Source of the DNA: Betaproteobacteria bacterium
Lineage (GTDB): Bacteria; Pseudomonadota; Gammaproteobacteria; Burkholderiales; SG8-39
Length of the DNA: 13,608 nucleotides
Direction: 5' to 3'
Assembly: GCA_029865405.1 (NCBI GenBank)
Contig: JAOUGZ010000030.1
Coordinates: forward strand, 1 to 13,608
This document shows positions 6,464 to 13,608 of this stretch, piece by piece. Below the pieces are notes generated by a model. That model did not search any database and was not told the origin of the DNA. It was given only the letters and a program-made list of their open reading frames with translations. Position numbers and translations under genes: made by a program. Position 1 is the stretch's first letter, and each line of letters begins with the position of its first letter.

Positions 6464-7050
6464 TGCGTCGCCATACTCGCGCCCGCGGCTTCACGCTCAT
6501 CGAGCTGCTGATCACCGTCGCGGTGCTCGGCATCGTGCTGATGCTCGGCCTGCCCAACCTCTCCGCGTGGGTGCAGAACACGCAGATCCGCAACAGCGCC
6601 GAGGCGATGGTTGCGGGGCTGCAGCTCGCGCGTGCCGAAGCGCTGCGGCGCAACCGGCCGGTGCGCTTCAACCTGGTCGATACGCTGGACGCGAGCTGCA
6701 ACGTCGCCGCGAACGGCCGCAACTGGGTGGTGAGCATGGCCGACCCCACCTCCCTGTGCCACGAGGAGGCCTCGGAGACGGTGGACCCGTTCATCCTGCA
6801 AAAGCGAAGCGGCGAGGAAGGCTCGCAGAATGCCGTCGTCACCGCGGCGACCGCCGGCGTGACGTTCAACGGGCTCGGCAGCGCCCTCGGCGCCATGCAG
6901 ATCAACATCAGCAATCCCAGCGGCGGCGCCTGCAGGACGCCGGCCGGGAGCGAGCCAATGCGCTGCCTGCAGGTCGTGGTCAGCGCGAGCGGCTCGGTGC
7001 GCATGTGCGACCCGGCAGTTACCGAAGACGGCGACCCGCGCAAGTGCTGA
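6457..7050 (+). CDS. FimT/GspH-family minor pseudopilin
   Basis: Minor pilin of 197 residues. Leader MLMRRHTRARG, then cleavage before F12 giving FTLIELLITVAVLGIVLML with Glu at mature position 5. The stretch NTQIRNSAEAMVAGLQLARA followed by EALRRNRPVRF is the GspH/FimT hallmark. The C-terminal half is a probable beta-sandwich ending in a strand like SGSVRMCDPAV, as in FimT and FimU. Two ATGs are possible: 6457, 8 nt after AGAAG (6444-6448), or 6463, which overlaps the pilE stop as TGATG. I prefer 6457 by spacing, but the 6463 start would remove only two leader residues and not change the mature protein. In P. aeruginosa, FimU belongs to the PilVWX priming complex; FimT has been linked to DNA uptake. 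Which of the two this corresponds to is not clear. Confidence 0.88.
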   Translation: MLMRRHTRARGFTLIELLITVAVLGIVLMLGLPNLSAWVQNTQIRNSAEAMVAGLQLARAEALRRNRPVRFNLVDTLDASCNVAANGRNWVVSMADPTSLCHEEASETVDPFILQKRSGEEGSQNAVVTAATAGVTFNGLGSALGAMQINISNPSGGACRTPAGSEPMRCLQVVVSASGSVRMCDPAVTEDGDPRKC

Positions 7051-7060
7051 GGAGCGACCA

Positions 7061-7522
7061 ATGACGCGATTCGACATGAACAAGCAAGCGGGCGTGGTGC
7101 TGATCGAAGCGCTGCTCGGCATCCTGATCTTCTCCATCGGCATCCTGGCGCTGATCGGCATGCAATCCGTGGCGGTGAAGAACACCGCCGACGCGCGCTA
7201 CCGTACCGAGGCTGCTTTCCTTGCCAACGGCATCATCAACCAGATCCGGCTGGACATGGCGAACGTCACTTTGTATGACGACGTCGACAACCCGGGCAAC
7301 TACCCCCCACGCACCGCATGGCGCCAGCAAGTCGAGGCTCTGCTGCCCGGCATCGACCTCGGCTCCGCGCAGCGCGTGCCCTCGATCGACGTCGTCCCCG
7401 GCCCCTCCTACGCGGGCGATGGCGCCCCGCCCAACCAGGTGACGGTCACTGTGCTCTGGCTGCAGCCGGGCGAGACGCAGGAACGCAGATTCGAAATCGT
7501 CGGCTTCGTCTCCCGCCAATGA
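7061..7522 (+). CDS. pilV: Minor pilin PilV
   Basis: Minor pilin of the pilus priming/tip complex, 153 residues. The leader MTRFDMNKQAG is followed by VVLIEALLGILIFSIGILAL, with Glu16 at mature position 5. Mature position 1 is Val rather than the usual Phe or Met. The stretch IGMQSVAVKNTADARYRTEA and the later AAFLANGIINQIR are typical of the PilV family. The ATG has GGAG (7051-7054) 6 nt upstream; a second ATG at 7076 would leave a leader of six residues and has no better ribosome binding site. The stop overlaps the pilW start (ATGA). In P. aeruginosa PilV works with FimU, PilW, PilX and PilE to start pilus assembly and to carry PilY1. Confidence 0.9.
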   Translation: MTRFDMNKQAGVVLIEALLGILIFSIGILALIGMQSVAVKNTADARYRTEAAFLANGIINQIRLDMANVTLYDDVDNPGNYPPRTAWRQQVEALLPGIDLGSAQRVPSIDVVPGPSYAGDGAPPNQVTVTVLWLQPGETQERRFEIVGFVSRQ

Positions 7523-8691
7523 AAACGCAAACCGTCCTCCGGCGCGCCGCCGGCATGAGCCTCGTCGAGCTGATGGTCGGTGCCGCCATCGGGCTGATCG
7601 GCATCGTGATCATCACCCACATCTACCTGACCAACGAGCAGCACAAGCGCTCGACCACGGCGGCGGGTGGCGCGCAGACGAACGGCGCGATTGCGCTGTT
7701 TGCCCTGGAGCGCGACATCCGCCAGGCAGGTTTCGGCCTGAACAGCAGCTTCGCCTTCGAGTGCAATTGCGACTCGTTGACGAACGCCGGCTGCAGCGCG
7801 ATCCAGTACTACTACGATCTCAAGTACACGTTCCCGCCGAACGCGAGCATGATGAATTCGCGCAACGGGCTGACGCTGTACCCCCTCATCATCACGAACC
7901 TGGACACGGCGGCCGGCCCGAACACCGGACCGGACACGATCAGCGTGTTCTACGGCTCCGACAACGAGCGCGCGCTGTCCACGCGCCTGATCGCGCCCTT
8001 GAATCCCATGACGGCGGACATCAAGCCCGACGGCGTCGCGGGAATCGAACCGAACGATCTCGTTGTCCTGCAAGAGGGCACGAAATGCGCCATGTTCCAG
8101 GTGACCGGCGTCGCTTCCGAGTCGCTGGTGCATGCGCCGAACCTGTGGAATCCGCCGGGCGGCCTGCCGACGTTCGCCCAGGACCAGACGCGCGTCTTCA
8201 ACCTGGGTGCGCGGCCGGTGTGGAAGACCTTCGGCATCCAGTACACGCAACCTTTGCGCGACGTAAATCTCGGAAAACTGCAAGTGACGGACCAGCTCAG
8301 GTTCCTGACCGAGCCGGGCTACGTCACCCAGGACCTGATGGACGGCATCGTCGACCTGCAGGCGCAGTACGGCAAGGACATAGACGGCGACGGCGACGTC
8401 GACCTCTGGACCAAGACGCTTCCCGCGGGAGGGCCCCTCACCAACTTCAACGCCACCGACATCATGCAGGTCATCGCCGTGCGCCTGGCCGTACTGGCGC
8501 GCAGCGACCACTTTGAGAAACCCAGCACGCCGGGCGGCCCGTGCGAAGCAACGACCGCGGCCAACCGGCCGACCTGGTCGGGCGGCGATTTCCTGACGTT
8601 CAACGCCCCCGGCGCGCTGCCGAGCTGCCACAAGTACCGCGTGTTCGAGACCGTGGTGCCGCTGCGCAACATGATGTGGAGGCCCGAATGA
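7519..8691 (+). CDS. pilW: Minor pilin PilW
   Basis: Minor pilin of 390 residues, long as is usual for the PilW family. The leader ends at G12, followed by MSLVELMVGAAIGLIGIVII with Glu17 at mature position 5. The helix is followed by the family-typical segment TNGAIALFALERDIRQAGFG. A cysteine cluster (FECNCDSLTNAGC) lies near residue 78. Residues 287-295 read DIDGDGDVD, a regular Asp-x-Asp calcium-loop pattern, just before a segment rich in turns (LWTKTLPAGGPLTNF). The C-terminal part contains the conserved VIAVRLAVLARS strand and ends in VFETVVPLRNMMWRPE, typical of PilW. Translation starts at an ATGA overlap with pilV and has no Shine-Dalgarno of its own. It is expected to link the pilin tip complex to PilX and PilY1. 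Confidence 0.92.
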   Translation: MKTQTVLRRAAGMSLVELMVGAAIGLIGIVIITHIYLTNEQHKRSTTAAGGAQTNGAIALFALERDIRQAGFGLNSSFAFECNCDSLTNAGCSAIQYYYDLKYTFPPNASMMNSRNGLTLYPLIITNLDTAAGPNTGPDTISVFYGSDNERALSTRLIAPLNPMTADIKPDGVAGIEPNDLVVLQEGTKCAMFQVTGVASESLVHAPNLWNPPGGLPTFAQDQTRVFNLGARPVWKTFGIQYTQPLRDVNLGKLQVTDQLRFLTEPGYVTQDLMDGIVDLQAQYGKDIDGDGDVDLWTKTLPAGGPLTNFNATDIMQVIAVRLAVLARSDHFEKPSTPGGPCEATTAANRPTWSGGDFLTFNAPGALPSCHKYRVFETVVPLRNMMWRPE

Positions 8692-9296
8692 ACCGCCGCG
8701 CGCGCATTGCCCGCAGGGCCCAGCAGGGCGTCATCCTGTTCGTCGCGCTCATCGTGCTCGTCGCGATGACGCTGACCGGCATCGCGCTGATGCGCTCGGT
8801 GGATACCAACGTCCTGGTGGCGGGCAACCTCGCGTTTCGCCAGGGCGCGACCGCGGCCGGGGACTGGGGCGTGGAAGCCGCGCGCGTGTTCCTGAGGAAC
8901 ACGCTGGTGGCGAACAAGAATGCCCTGGACAACGACCAGCCCACCAACTACTACTACGCGACCTGGCAGGCGAATCTCGATCTGATCGGCGCGGGCGTCG
9001 GCACGCCGTTCGACTGGGCTTTGTCGACCGTACCCGTCGGTACCGACAGCGCCGGCAACGAAGTGCGCTACGTCGTGCACCGCATGTGCCAGAACCCGGG
9101 CGCCGGAACGGGGCCGGGCGCCAACTGCGTGAGGACTTCGGGCACCGGCGGCAGTCCCACCGAGGGCGGCACCAAGGGGACCGTCAGCTACGGCGGGGCC
9201 CCGCTGCCCGCGCCCACCGTCATCTATTACCGCGTTACGGTCCGCATCCTCGGGCCGCGCAACACCCTGAGCTTCGTTCAGGCCATGCTGAAGTAG
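8688..9296 (+). CDS. pilX: Minor pilin PilX
   Basis: PilX-family pilus assembly protein, 202 residues. A basic leader of 14 residues ends in QQG, followed by the hydrophobic helix VILFVALIVLVAMTLTGIAL. As in many PilX and GspK proteins the Glu at mature position 5 is missing (Val here), which in those systems places the subunit at the tip. The stretch SVDTNVLVAGNLAFRQGATA is the PilX signature. A Gly/Thr/Ser-rich region with two cysteines follows (VRTSGTGGSPTEGG), and the end YYRVTVRILGPRNTLSFVQA is typical. The ATG lies 5 nt after GGAGG (8678-8682) and overlaps the pilW stop as ATGA. Likely partner of PilY1 at the pilus tip. Confidence 0.9.
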   Translation: MNRRARIARRAQQGVILFVALIVLVAMTLTGIALMRSVDTNVLVAGNLAFRQGATAAGDWGVEAARVFLRNTLVANKNALDNDQPTNYYYATWQANLDLIGAGVGTPFDWALSTVPVGTDSAGNEVRYVVHRMCQNPGAGTGPGANCVRTSGTGGSPTEGGTKGTVSYGGAPLPAPTVIYYRVTVRILGPRNTLSFVQAMLK

Positions 9297-9324
9297 GCGC
9301 GGCCAAACGTCGCTGGAGAACGTC

Positions 9325-12300
9325 ATGAAAACCCAAACCCGCAAGCTCCTCGTCGCCCGCACCCTGGCTCTGGCCGGCGTGCTCGGCTGCACCGTGCCGC
9401 TGCTCGCCGCGGCGCAGCAGCTCAACATCTCGACCGACCCGCTCGGCACCGGCGCCAGCTCGATCAAGCCGAACGTGATGTTCATCCTCGACGACTCGGG
9501 CTCCATGGCCTCGGACTACATGCCCGACTACGTCAACGACAGCCACAACCCGACGAGCACCACCGCGGGCTGTTTCGACGCCGGCGACGACAGCGGCGGC
9601 ACAATCGACGGCAGCCCCGACGCCTGCATTTTCGGCGACCCGGCGTACAACAGCGCGGACTTCAACTCCGTCTATTACAACCCGGCACTGCGCTACCGCC
9701 CCGCGTTGAACGCCGACGGGACCGAGATGGCCTCGCAGAACAAGGCCAACACCGCGAGCTGGACGGCGGTGCTGTCCAATCCTTATCAGAGCACCAGCAC
9801 CGACAACCTCGTCACCGGCTACCAGGACCGCGTCTGGTGTCAGAACCAGGGCGACGCCCCGACCAGCGGCACCTGCCGGCAGAACTCGGGCTACGACTAC
9901 CCGAACGCGGCATTCCCTTATGGCCGCGACAGCGGCGGCAGCGTGAAATACATCAATGCCTCGCCGTACTCCTACCGCATGCAGACGCGGCAGTTCTGCA
10001 GCGACGCGGCGCGCACCAACTGCGTCAGCGGCTCCTCGATCAATCCCTCGGTGCATTTGTATCCGGCGCCGGAGTTCTGCACCGACCTCGAGCTCACCAA
10101 CTGCGCGGCGGGCGCGGCGGTCACGGCGGCGCACACGTTCTCCGGCGTGCGCTGGTGCGACAACAACACGACGATGACCAATTGCCAGCGCAAGAAGATC
10201 GGCAATTTCATCTACGCCAAGCATATCGGCACCACGGTCAACGGCACGGTGCCGGCGCGCCAGTCGGAGGGCAACATCCAGGTCACGTCGATCAATGCCG
10301 CGGGCGGCAGCATTACCGCCATTACGATCGGCGCGACCCAGGTCATCTCCGGCGCGATCCCGGTGCCGGGCGGGACCGCGCCTAGCACGGTCGCGAGCCA
10401 GATCGTGGCTGCGATCAACGCTGGACCGGCAAACGGCACCTACGTGGCTGTGCAAAGCGCTGCGAACGTCGTTGTTACCTCCATCGCCACGGGCACCGCC
10501 GAGAACGGCAAGGCCATCACGGTCAATTCCACGACGGTGGGAACCGTCAGCGCGCGCGGCGAGATCACCATCAGCACCGCCTCGGTCGGTAACACCATTA
10601 CCTCGATCCGGGTGAACGGCCAGCAACTGCTCAGCTGCTCGCCCGGCTCGACGCAGACCTTTACCGTCGGCGGCAGCAATCGCGCCGAATGGCAGGCGGG
10701 CGGCGGCTCCAGCGGCGCGGCGAGCCGCATCATCGTCACCAACGGCTCATCCGCCAACAACCGGCGCACTGCCACGCGCGACGCCCTGCTCGCGGCGCTG
10801 CAGGGCTGCTCAGTGACGCCGCCCGGCGGCACTGGCCCCTACACGTTCAGCGCCAGCGGCAGCTACGACATAACGATCATCGCCCCGGTCAACCTGGGCT
10901 CTGGACCGAACGGCTGGGTCGTCGTCGAAGACGGCACGGTGTCCACCACGGTCTGCAACATGGGCACCACCTCATGCGGCGGCACGGCGGGCGTTTCCAG
11001 CCAGATGATCAATACCACGACCTCGCAGATGGCCGGCGGCGCCAACGCGTTTACCGGCCGCGTGCGCATCGGCGTCGGCCAGTTCACGCGCACGGAGATC
11101 GTGCCGGCGGTGAATTCCTACGCCAAAGGCCCGCTGCGCAGCGACTGCGTCGGCGTTTCCTGCACGTACATCGAGGAAATGACCAACTTTGCCAACTGGT
11201 ACGCCTACCACCGTACGCGCATGCACATGATGAAGGCGGCGGCGGGGCGGGCGTTCGCCAACCTCAACGCGGGTTTCCGCGTCGGCTTCATCACGATCTG
11301 CCCGGTAAGCGGCAACAACTGCCAGAGCACCGCGGTGGGCTCGAACGTGGTGGCGTCGAAGTACCTGAAGATCGCCGACTACGACGATCCGCACCGGGCC
11401 AACTGGTACGCCAAGCTCTATGCGCAAAGCCCGTCGGGATTCACGCCTCTGCGCGAGGCGCTCTCCCGCGTCGGCCTCATGTACGCCGGCCAGTTCGGCG
11501 GCGGGCTGACCGGCGGCCTGACGGCGGCCGCCGACGACCCGGTCACGGCGTCCTGCCAGCCGAACTTCTCCATCCTGTCCACGGACGGCTACTGGAACGG
11601 CGATGTCGGGCGGCGCATCGACAACTCGACCGCGATGGGCAACCAGGACAACACGGATACGGCGCCCTATTCGCTGCAGAGCCAGGGCGTCTACGACGGC
11701 GGCACGCCGGTCGCGTCGAACACGCTGGCCGACGTGGCGCTGTACTACTACCAGACCGACCTGCGGCCGGGGATGGCCGATACCGTGCCGACCACCAACA
11801 AGGACACGGCGGGCCACCAGCACATGGTGACCTTCACCATCGGCCTGGGCCTCGACGGGCAGCTCACCTACCGGCCGGACTACGAGACCGCCGGCAGCGG
11901 CGATTTCTTCGACATCAAGCAGGGCACCAAGAAGTGGCCCGTGCCCGTGGGCGGCGCACCGAGCTCGCTGGATGACCTCTGGCACGCGGCGGTCAGCGGC
12001 CGGGGCGTGTTCTTCAGCGCCAAGAGCCCGGATCAGGTGGCGCAGGGCCTGGCCGAAACGCTGGAGCAGCTCCAGGCGCGCGTCGGCGCGGGCGCCGCGG
12101 CGGCGACCTCGAACCTGCAGCCGGTGGCGGGCGACAACTTCGCCTTCACCGCGCAGTACCAGACCGCGGACTGGATCGGCGACCTGCGGGCCCGCACCAT
12201 CGACCTGTCCACGGGCACCGTGTCCGCGGTCCGGCTGTGGTCGGCAGCCGAGCTGCTCGACGCCAGGCTGCACACCGATCGGCAGATCTTCACCTACGAC

Positions 12301-13608
12301 AGCGCCGATACCGGCGGCAACCGCATGAAGCATTTCTGCGTGAATGCGGACGTCGGCGCGGCCTGGTGCAACGACGGCACCGGCTTGACGGCAGGCGAGG
12401 TCAACGACTTCGACCCGGCGCTCATCGCGCTCTCGCAGGAGGGGCAGTGGACCGTTGCCGGCACCGCGCAGTCGCTGGTCAATTACGTGCGCGGCGACGT
12501 CACCAACTACAACACCGGCGCCTTTCCGCGCGGCGCGTCCGACCTGTACCGGGCGCGCGCCAGCCTGCTGGGCGACATCGTGAATGCGCAGCCGGCTTAC
12601 GTGCGCAAGTCGCCGTTCTCCTACGGCGACACCGGCTACATGGCCTTCAAGGCCTGCACCGAGGGCACCGGCAGCGGTTGCCCGGTGGCGCGGTTCCCCG
12701 ATCCGACCAAGCCGCGCAGCGGGACCGTATACGCGGCGTCGAACGACGGCATGCTGCACGCGTTCGAGACCGACGTGAACAACGATCCGTACTTCCAGAC
12801 CGCAGGCATCACGACCGGAACCACGGGCGACGACGTGTTTACGGGCAACAACGCCGGCAACGGCGTCGAGCGCTGGGCCTTCATTCCCGGCGCGATGCTC
12901 CCCGAGGTCCACATGCTGGCGAACGAGCCGTACGCGCACCGCTACTTCACCGACGGATCGCCGGCGGTGGGTGACATCTGCACGACGACCCCGTGCGCAA
13001 GCGCGGACGACTGGCGCACCATCCTGGTGGCCGGCTACAACGCGGGCGGCCGGGGTTACTACGCGCTGGACATCACCAATCCCTCGGTCGCCGGCGTCAA
13101 GGCGCTGTGGCAGTTCGGCTATACCAGCAGCTGCGTGCCGGTCGGCCCTCTGGGCGTGCCGGTAGGCGGGCCGTTCTTCGGCGATTGCCACGTCGGCCTG
13201 TCCTTCGGCAACCCGATCATCACCAAGATCAACGGCCGGTGGATGGTGCTCGTGACCTCGGGCTACAACAACGGGGTGGCGGACGGCACTGGCAACGGTG
13301 GCGGCTACCTCTACTTCCTCGACGCCACCACCGGCCAGATCCTGCACCGCCTTGCCACGGGTGCGGGCACGCCGGCCGCACCCAGCGGCTTCGCACGCAT
13401 CAACGGCTGGTCGACCAACAGCATCGTCGACAACACGACGCTGGCGGTTTACGGCGGCGATCTCCAGGGCAACCTGTGGCGTTTCGATACCGACTACGCC
13501 GGCGGCAGCAACCCCAACTACCTGGGCGTGACGCTGGTGGCGGTGGCGAAGGACGCGCTCGGCAACGTGCAGCCGATCACGGTCAAGCCGGAGCTCGGCG
13601 AGACCACG
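9325..13608 (+). CDS. pilY1: PilY1-like pilus tip adhesin (3' end outside window)
   Basis: Secreted tip-associated protein of type IV pili; 1428 residues are visible and the frame is open to the window end. A Sec signal peptide covers residues 1 to about 30 (cleavage near LLAAA/QQL). The von Willebrand A domain starts with a MIDAS motif at 56-60 (DDSGS); other MIDAS residues are likely T707 (GFTPLREAL) and D754 (STDGYWNG). Between 61 and about 615 lies a very long insertion that includes the PilY1-typical VYYNPALRYRP (116-126), many cysteines, and two related modules at 318-402 and 413-536. The C-terminal beta-propeller is clear: VYAASNDGMLHAFE (1135-1148), RWAFIPGAMLPE, AHRYFTDGSPAVGD, WRTILVAGYNAGGRGYYALD and GGDLQGNLWRFD (1377-1388). 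The calcium loop usual before this last motif is not recognisable. Start chosen by GGAGA (9315-9319), 5 nt before ATG, and by the signal peptide. P. aeruginosa PilY1 has about 1160 residues, so this one is longer. Confidence 0.93.
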   Translation, partial: MKTQTRKLLVARTLALAGVLGCTVPLLAAAQQLNISTDPLGTGASSIKPNVMFILDDSGSMASDYMPDYVNDSHNPTSTTAGCFDAGDDSGGTIDGSPDACIFGDPAYNSADFNSVYYNPALRYRPALNADGTEMASQNKANTASWTAVLSNPYQSTSTDNLVTGYQDRVWCQNQGDAPTSGTCRQNSGYDYPNAAFPYGRDSGGSVKYINASPYSYRMQTRQFCSDAARTNCVSGSSINPSVHLYPAPEFCTDLELTNCAAGAAVTAAHTFSGVRWCDNNTTMTNCQRKKIGNFIYAKHIGTTVNGTVPARQSEGNIQVTSINAAGGSITAITIGATQVISGAIPVPGGTAPSTVASQIVAAINAGPANGTYVAVQSAANVVVTSIATGTAENGKAITVNSTTVGTVSARGEITISTASVGNTITSIRVNGQQLLSCSPGSTQTFTVGGSNRAEWQAGGGSSGAASRIIVTNGSSANNRRTATRDALLAALQGCSVTPPGGTGPYTFSASGSYDITIIAPVNLGSGPNGWVVVEDGTVSTTVCNMGTTSCGGTAGVSSQMINTTTSQMAGGANAFTGRVRIGVGQFTRTEIVPAVNSYAKGPLRSDCVGVSCTYIEEMTNFANWYAYHRTRMHMMKAAAGRAFANLNAGFRVGFITICPVSGNNCQSTAVGSNVVASKYLKIADYDDPHRANWYAKLYAQSPSGFTPLREALSRVGLMYAGQFGGGLTGGLTAAADDPVTASCQPNFSILSTDGYWNGDVGRRIDNSTAMGNQDNTDTAPYSLQSQGVYDGGTPVASNTLADVALYYYQTDLRPGMADTVPTTNKDTAGHQHMVTFTIGLGLDGQLTYRPDYETAGSGDFFDIKQGTKKWPVPVGGAPSSLDDLWHAAVSGRGVFFSAKSPDQVAQGLAETLEQLQARVGAGAAAATSNLQPVAGDNFAFTAQYQTADWIGDLRARTIDLSTGTVSAVRLWSAAELLDARLHTDRQIFTYDSADTGGNRMKHFCVNADVGAAWCNDGTGLTAGEVNDFDPALIALSQEGQWTVAGTAQSLVNYVRGDVTNYNTGAFPRGASDLYRARASLLGDIVNAQPAYVRKSPFSYGDTGYMAFKACTEGTGSGCPVARFPDPTKPRSGTVYAASNDGMLHAFETDVNNDPYFQTAGITTGTTGDDVFTGNNAGNGVERWAFIPGAMLPEVHMLANEPYAHRYFTDGSPAVGDICTTTPCASADDWRTILVAGYNAGGRGYYALDITNPSVAGVKALWQFGYTSSCVPVGPLGVPVGGPFFGDCHVGLSFGNPIITKINGRWMVLVTSGYNNGVADGTGNGGGYLYFLDATTGQILHRLATGAGTPAAPSGFARINGWSTNSIVDNTTLAVYGGDLQGNLWRFDTDYAGGSNPNYLGVTLVAVAKDALGNVQPITVKPELGETT
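10276..10530 (+). repeat. PilY1 insertion module, copy 1
   Basis: Residues 318-402 of PilY1. The module starts with strands (IQVTSINAAGGSITAITIGA), has a helix-like ASQIVAAINAG, then YVAVQSAANVVVTSIATG and ends at ENGKAITVNS. The strand, helix, strand, strand order resembles a module repeated at 413-536 and recalls segments of hook-associated or phage tail proteins. The relation is judged by eye at protein level; no DNA-level identity is seen. Confidence 0.5.
10561..10932 (+). repeat. PilY1 insertion module, copy 2
   Basis: Residues 413-536 of PilY1. The order of elements matches copy 1: strands EITISTASVGNTITSIRVNG, a longer insert with two cysteines, a helix RDALLAALQGC, then YTFSASGSYDITIIAP and finally NGWVVVED. 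The copy is longer by about 40 residues between the first strands and the helix (a Gly/Ser-rich stretch). Strong divergence suggests an old duplication. Confidence 0.45.

Noticed and set aside
5996..6530. Near-identical DNA at the start of pilE (from 5996) and the FimT-like gene (from 6487)
   Set aside because: The similarity covers only the conserved FTLIEL(M/L)ITVAV helix and is explained by family conservation plus similar codon choice, not by a mobile or recombined repeat.
10972..13347. Open frame of 791 codons on the minus strand opposite pilY1
   Set aside because: GC-rich coding DNA keeps antisense frames open. The translation is dominated by Arg, Ala, Val, Gly and His with no domain, and the plus strand encodes clear PilY1 motifs throughout.

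Overview
The window is GC-rich (roughly two thirds G+C by eye), densely packed chromosomal DNA with no sign of phage, transposon, integrase or CRISPR. The gene content suggests a betaproteobacterium: a monofunctional biotin ligase followed by type III pantothenate kinase (coaX) and a SPOR-domain gene, plus a pilE-fimT-pilV-pilW-pilX-pilY1 type minor pilin cluster. This assignment is inferred from protein families and gene order, not from rRNA.

Left part (1-3102, + strand) is the end of a peptide/opine/nickel-type ABC importer operon: the C-terminal part of a DppB-like permease, a complete DppC-like permease, and one ATPase polypeptide carrying both nucleotide-binding domains (DppD and DppF fused). 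The substrate-binding protein is not in the window and presumably lies upstream. Next (3120-5289, + strand) come birA, coaX and a SPOR protein, linked by ATGA and GTGA overlaps, so likely one transcript. They supply biotinylation, the first step of CoA synthesis and a probable peptidoglycan-binding envelope protein.

The middle part (5331-5799, - strand) holds a tRNA-Thr(CGT) with encoded CCA and, only 12 nt behind it, a stand-alone CheY-like receiver whose Shine-Dalgarno starts at the first base after the tRNA. A clear -10 box with a GC-rich discriminator precedes the tRNA. The 181-nt divergent spacer to the pilin operon contains a nested inverted repeat whose core reads GTGA-N6-TCAC, like a CRP/Vfr-class site.

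The right part (5981-13608, + strand) is a type IV pilus minor pilin operon: PilE-like pilin, FimT/GspH-like pseudopilin, PilV, PilW, PilX and a very large PilY1, which is cut by the window end after 1428 residues. The pilins would form the priming/tip complex of the pilus, with PilY1 as the tip adhesin or mechanosensor. Notable details are a duplicated module inserted in the von Willebrand A domain of PilY1, a degenerate sequence where the PilY1 calcium loop normally lies, and a perfect D-x-D-x-D-x-D-x-D loop in PilW.

I found no convincing new multi-gene system. The points most worth a second look are the tRNA-receiver unit, the palindromic divergent region and the unusual PilY1/PilW features.
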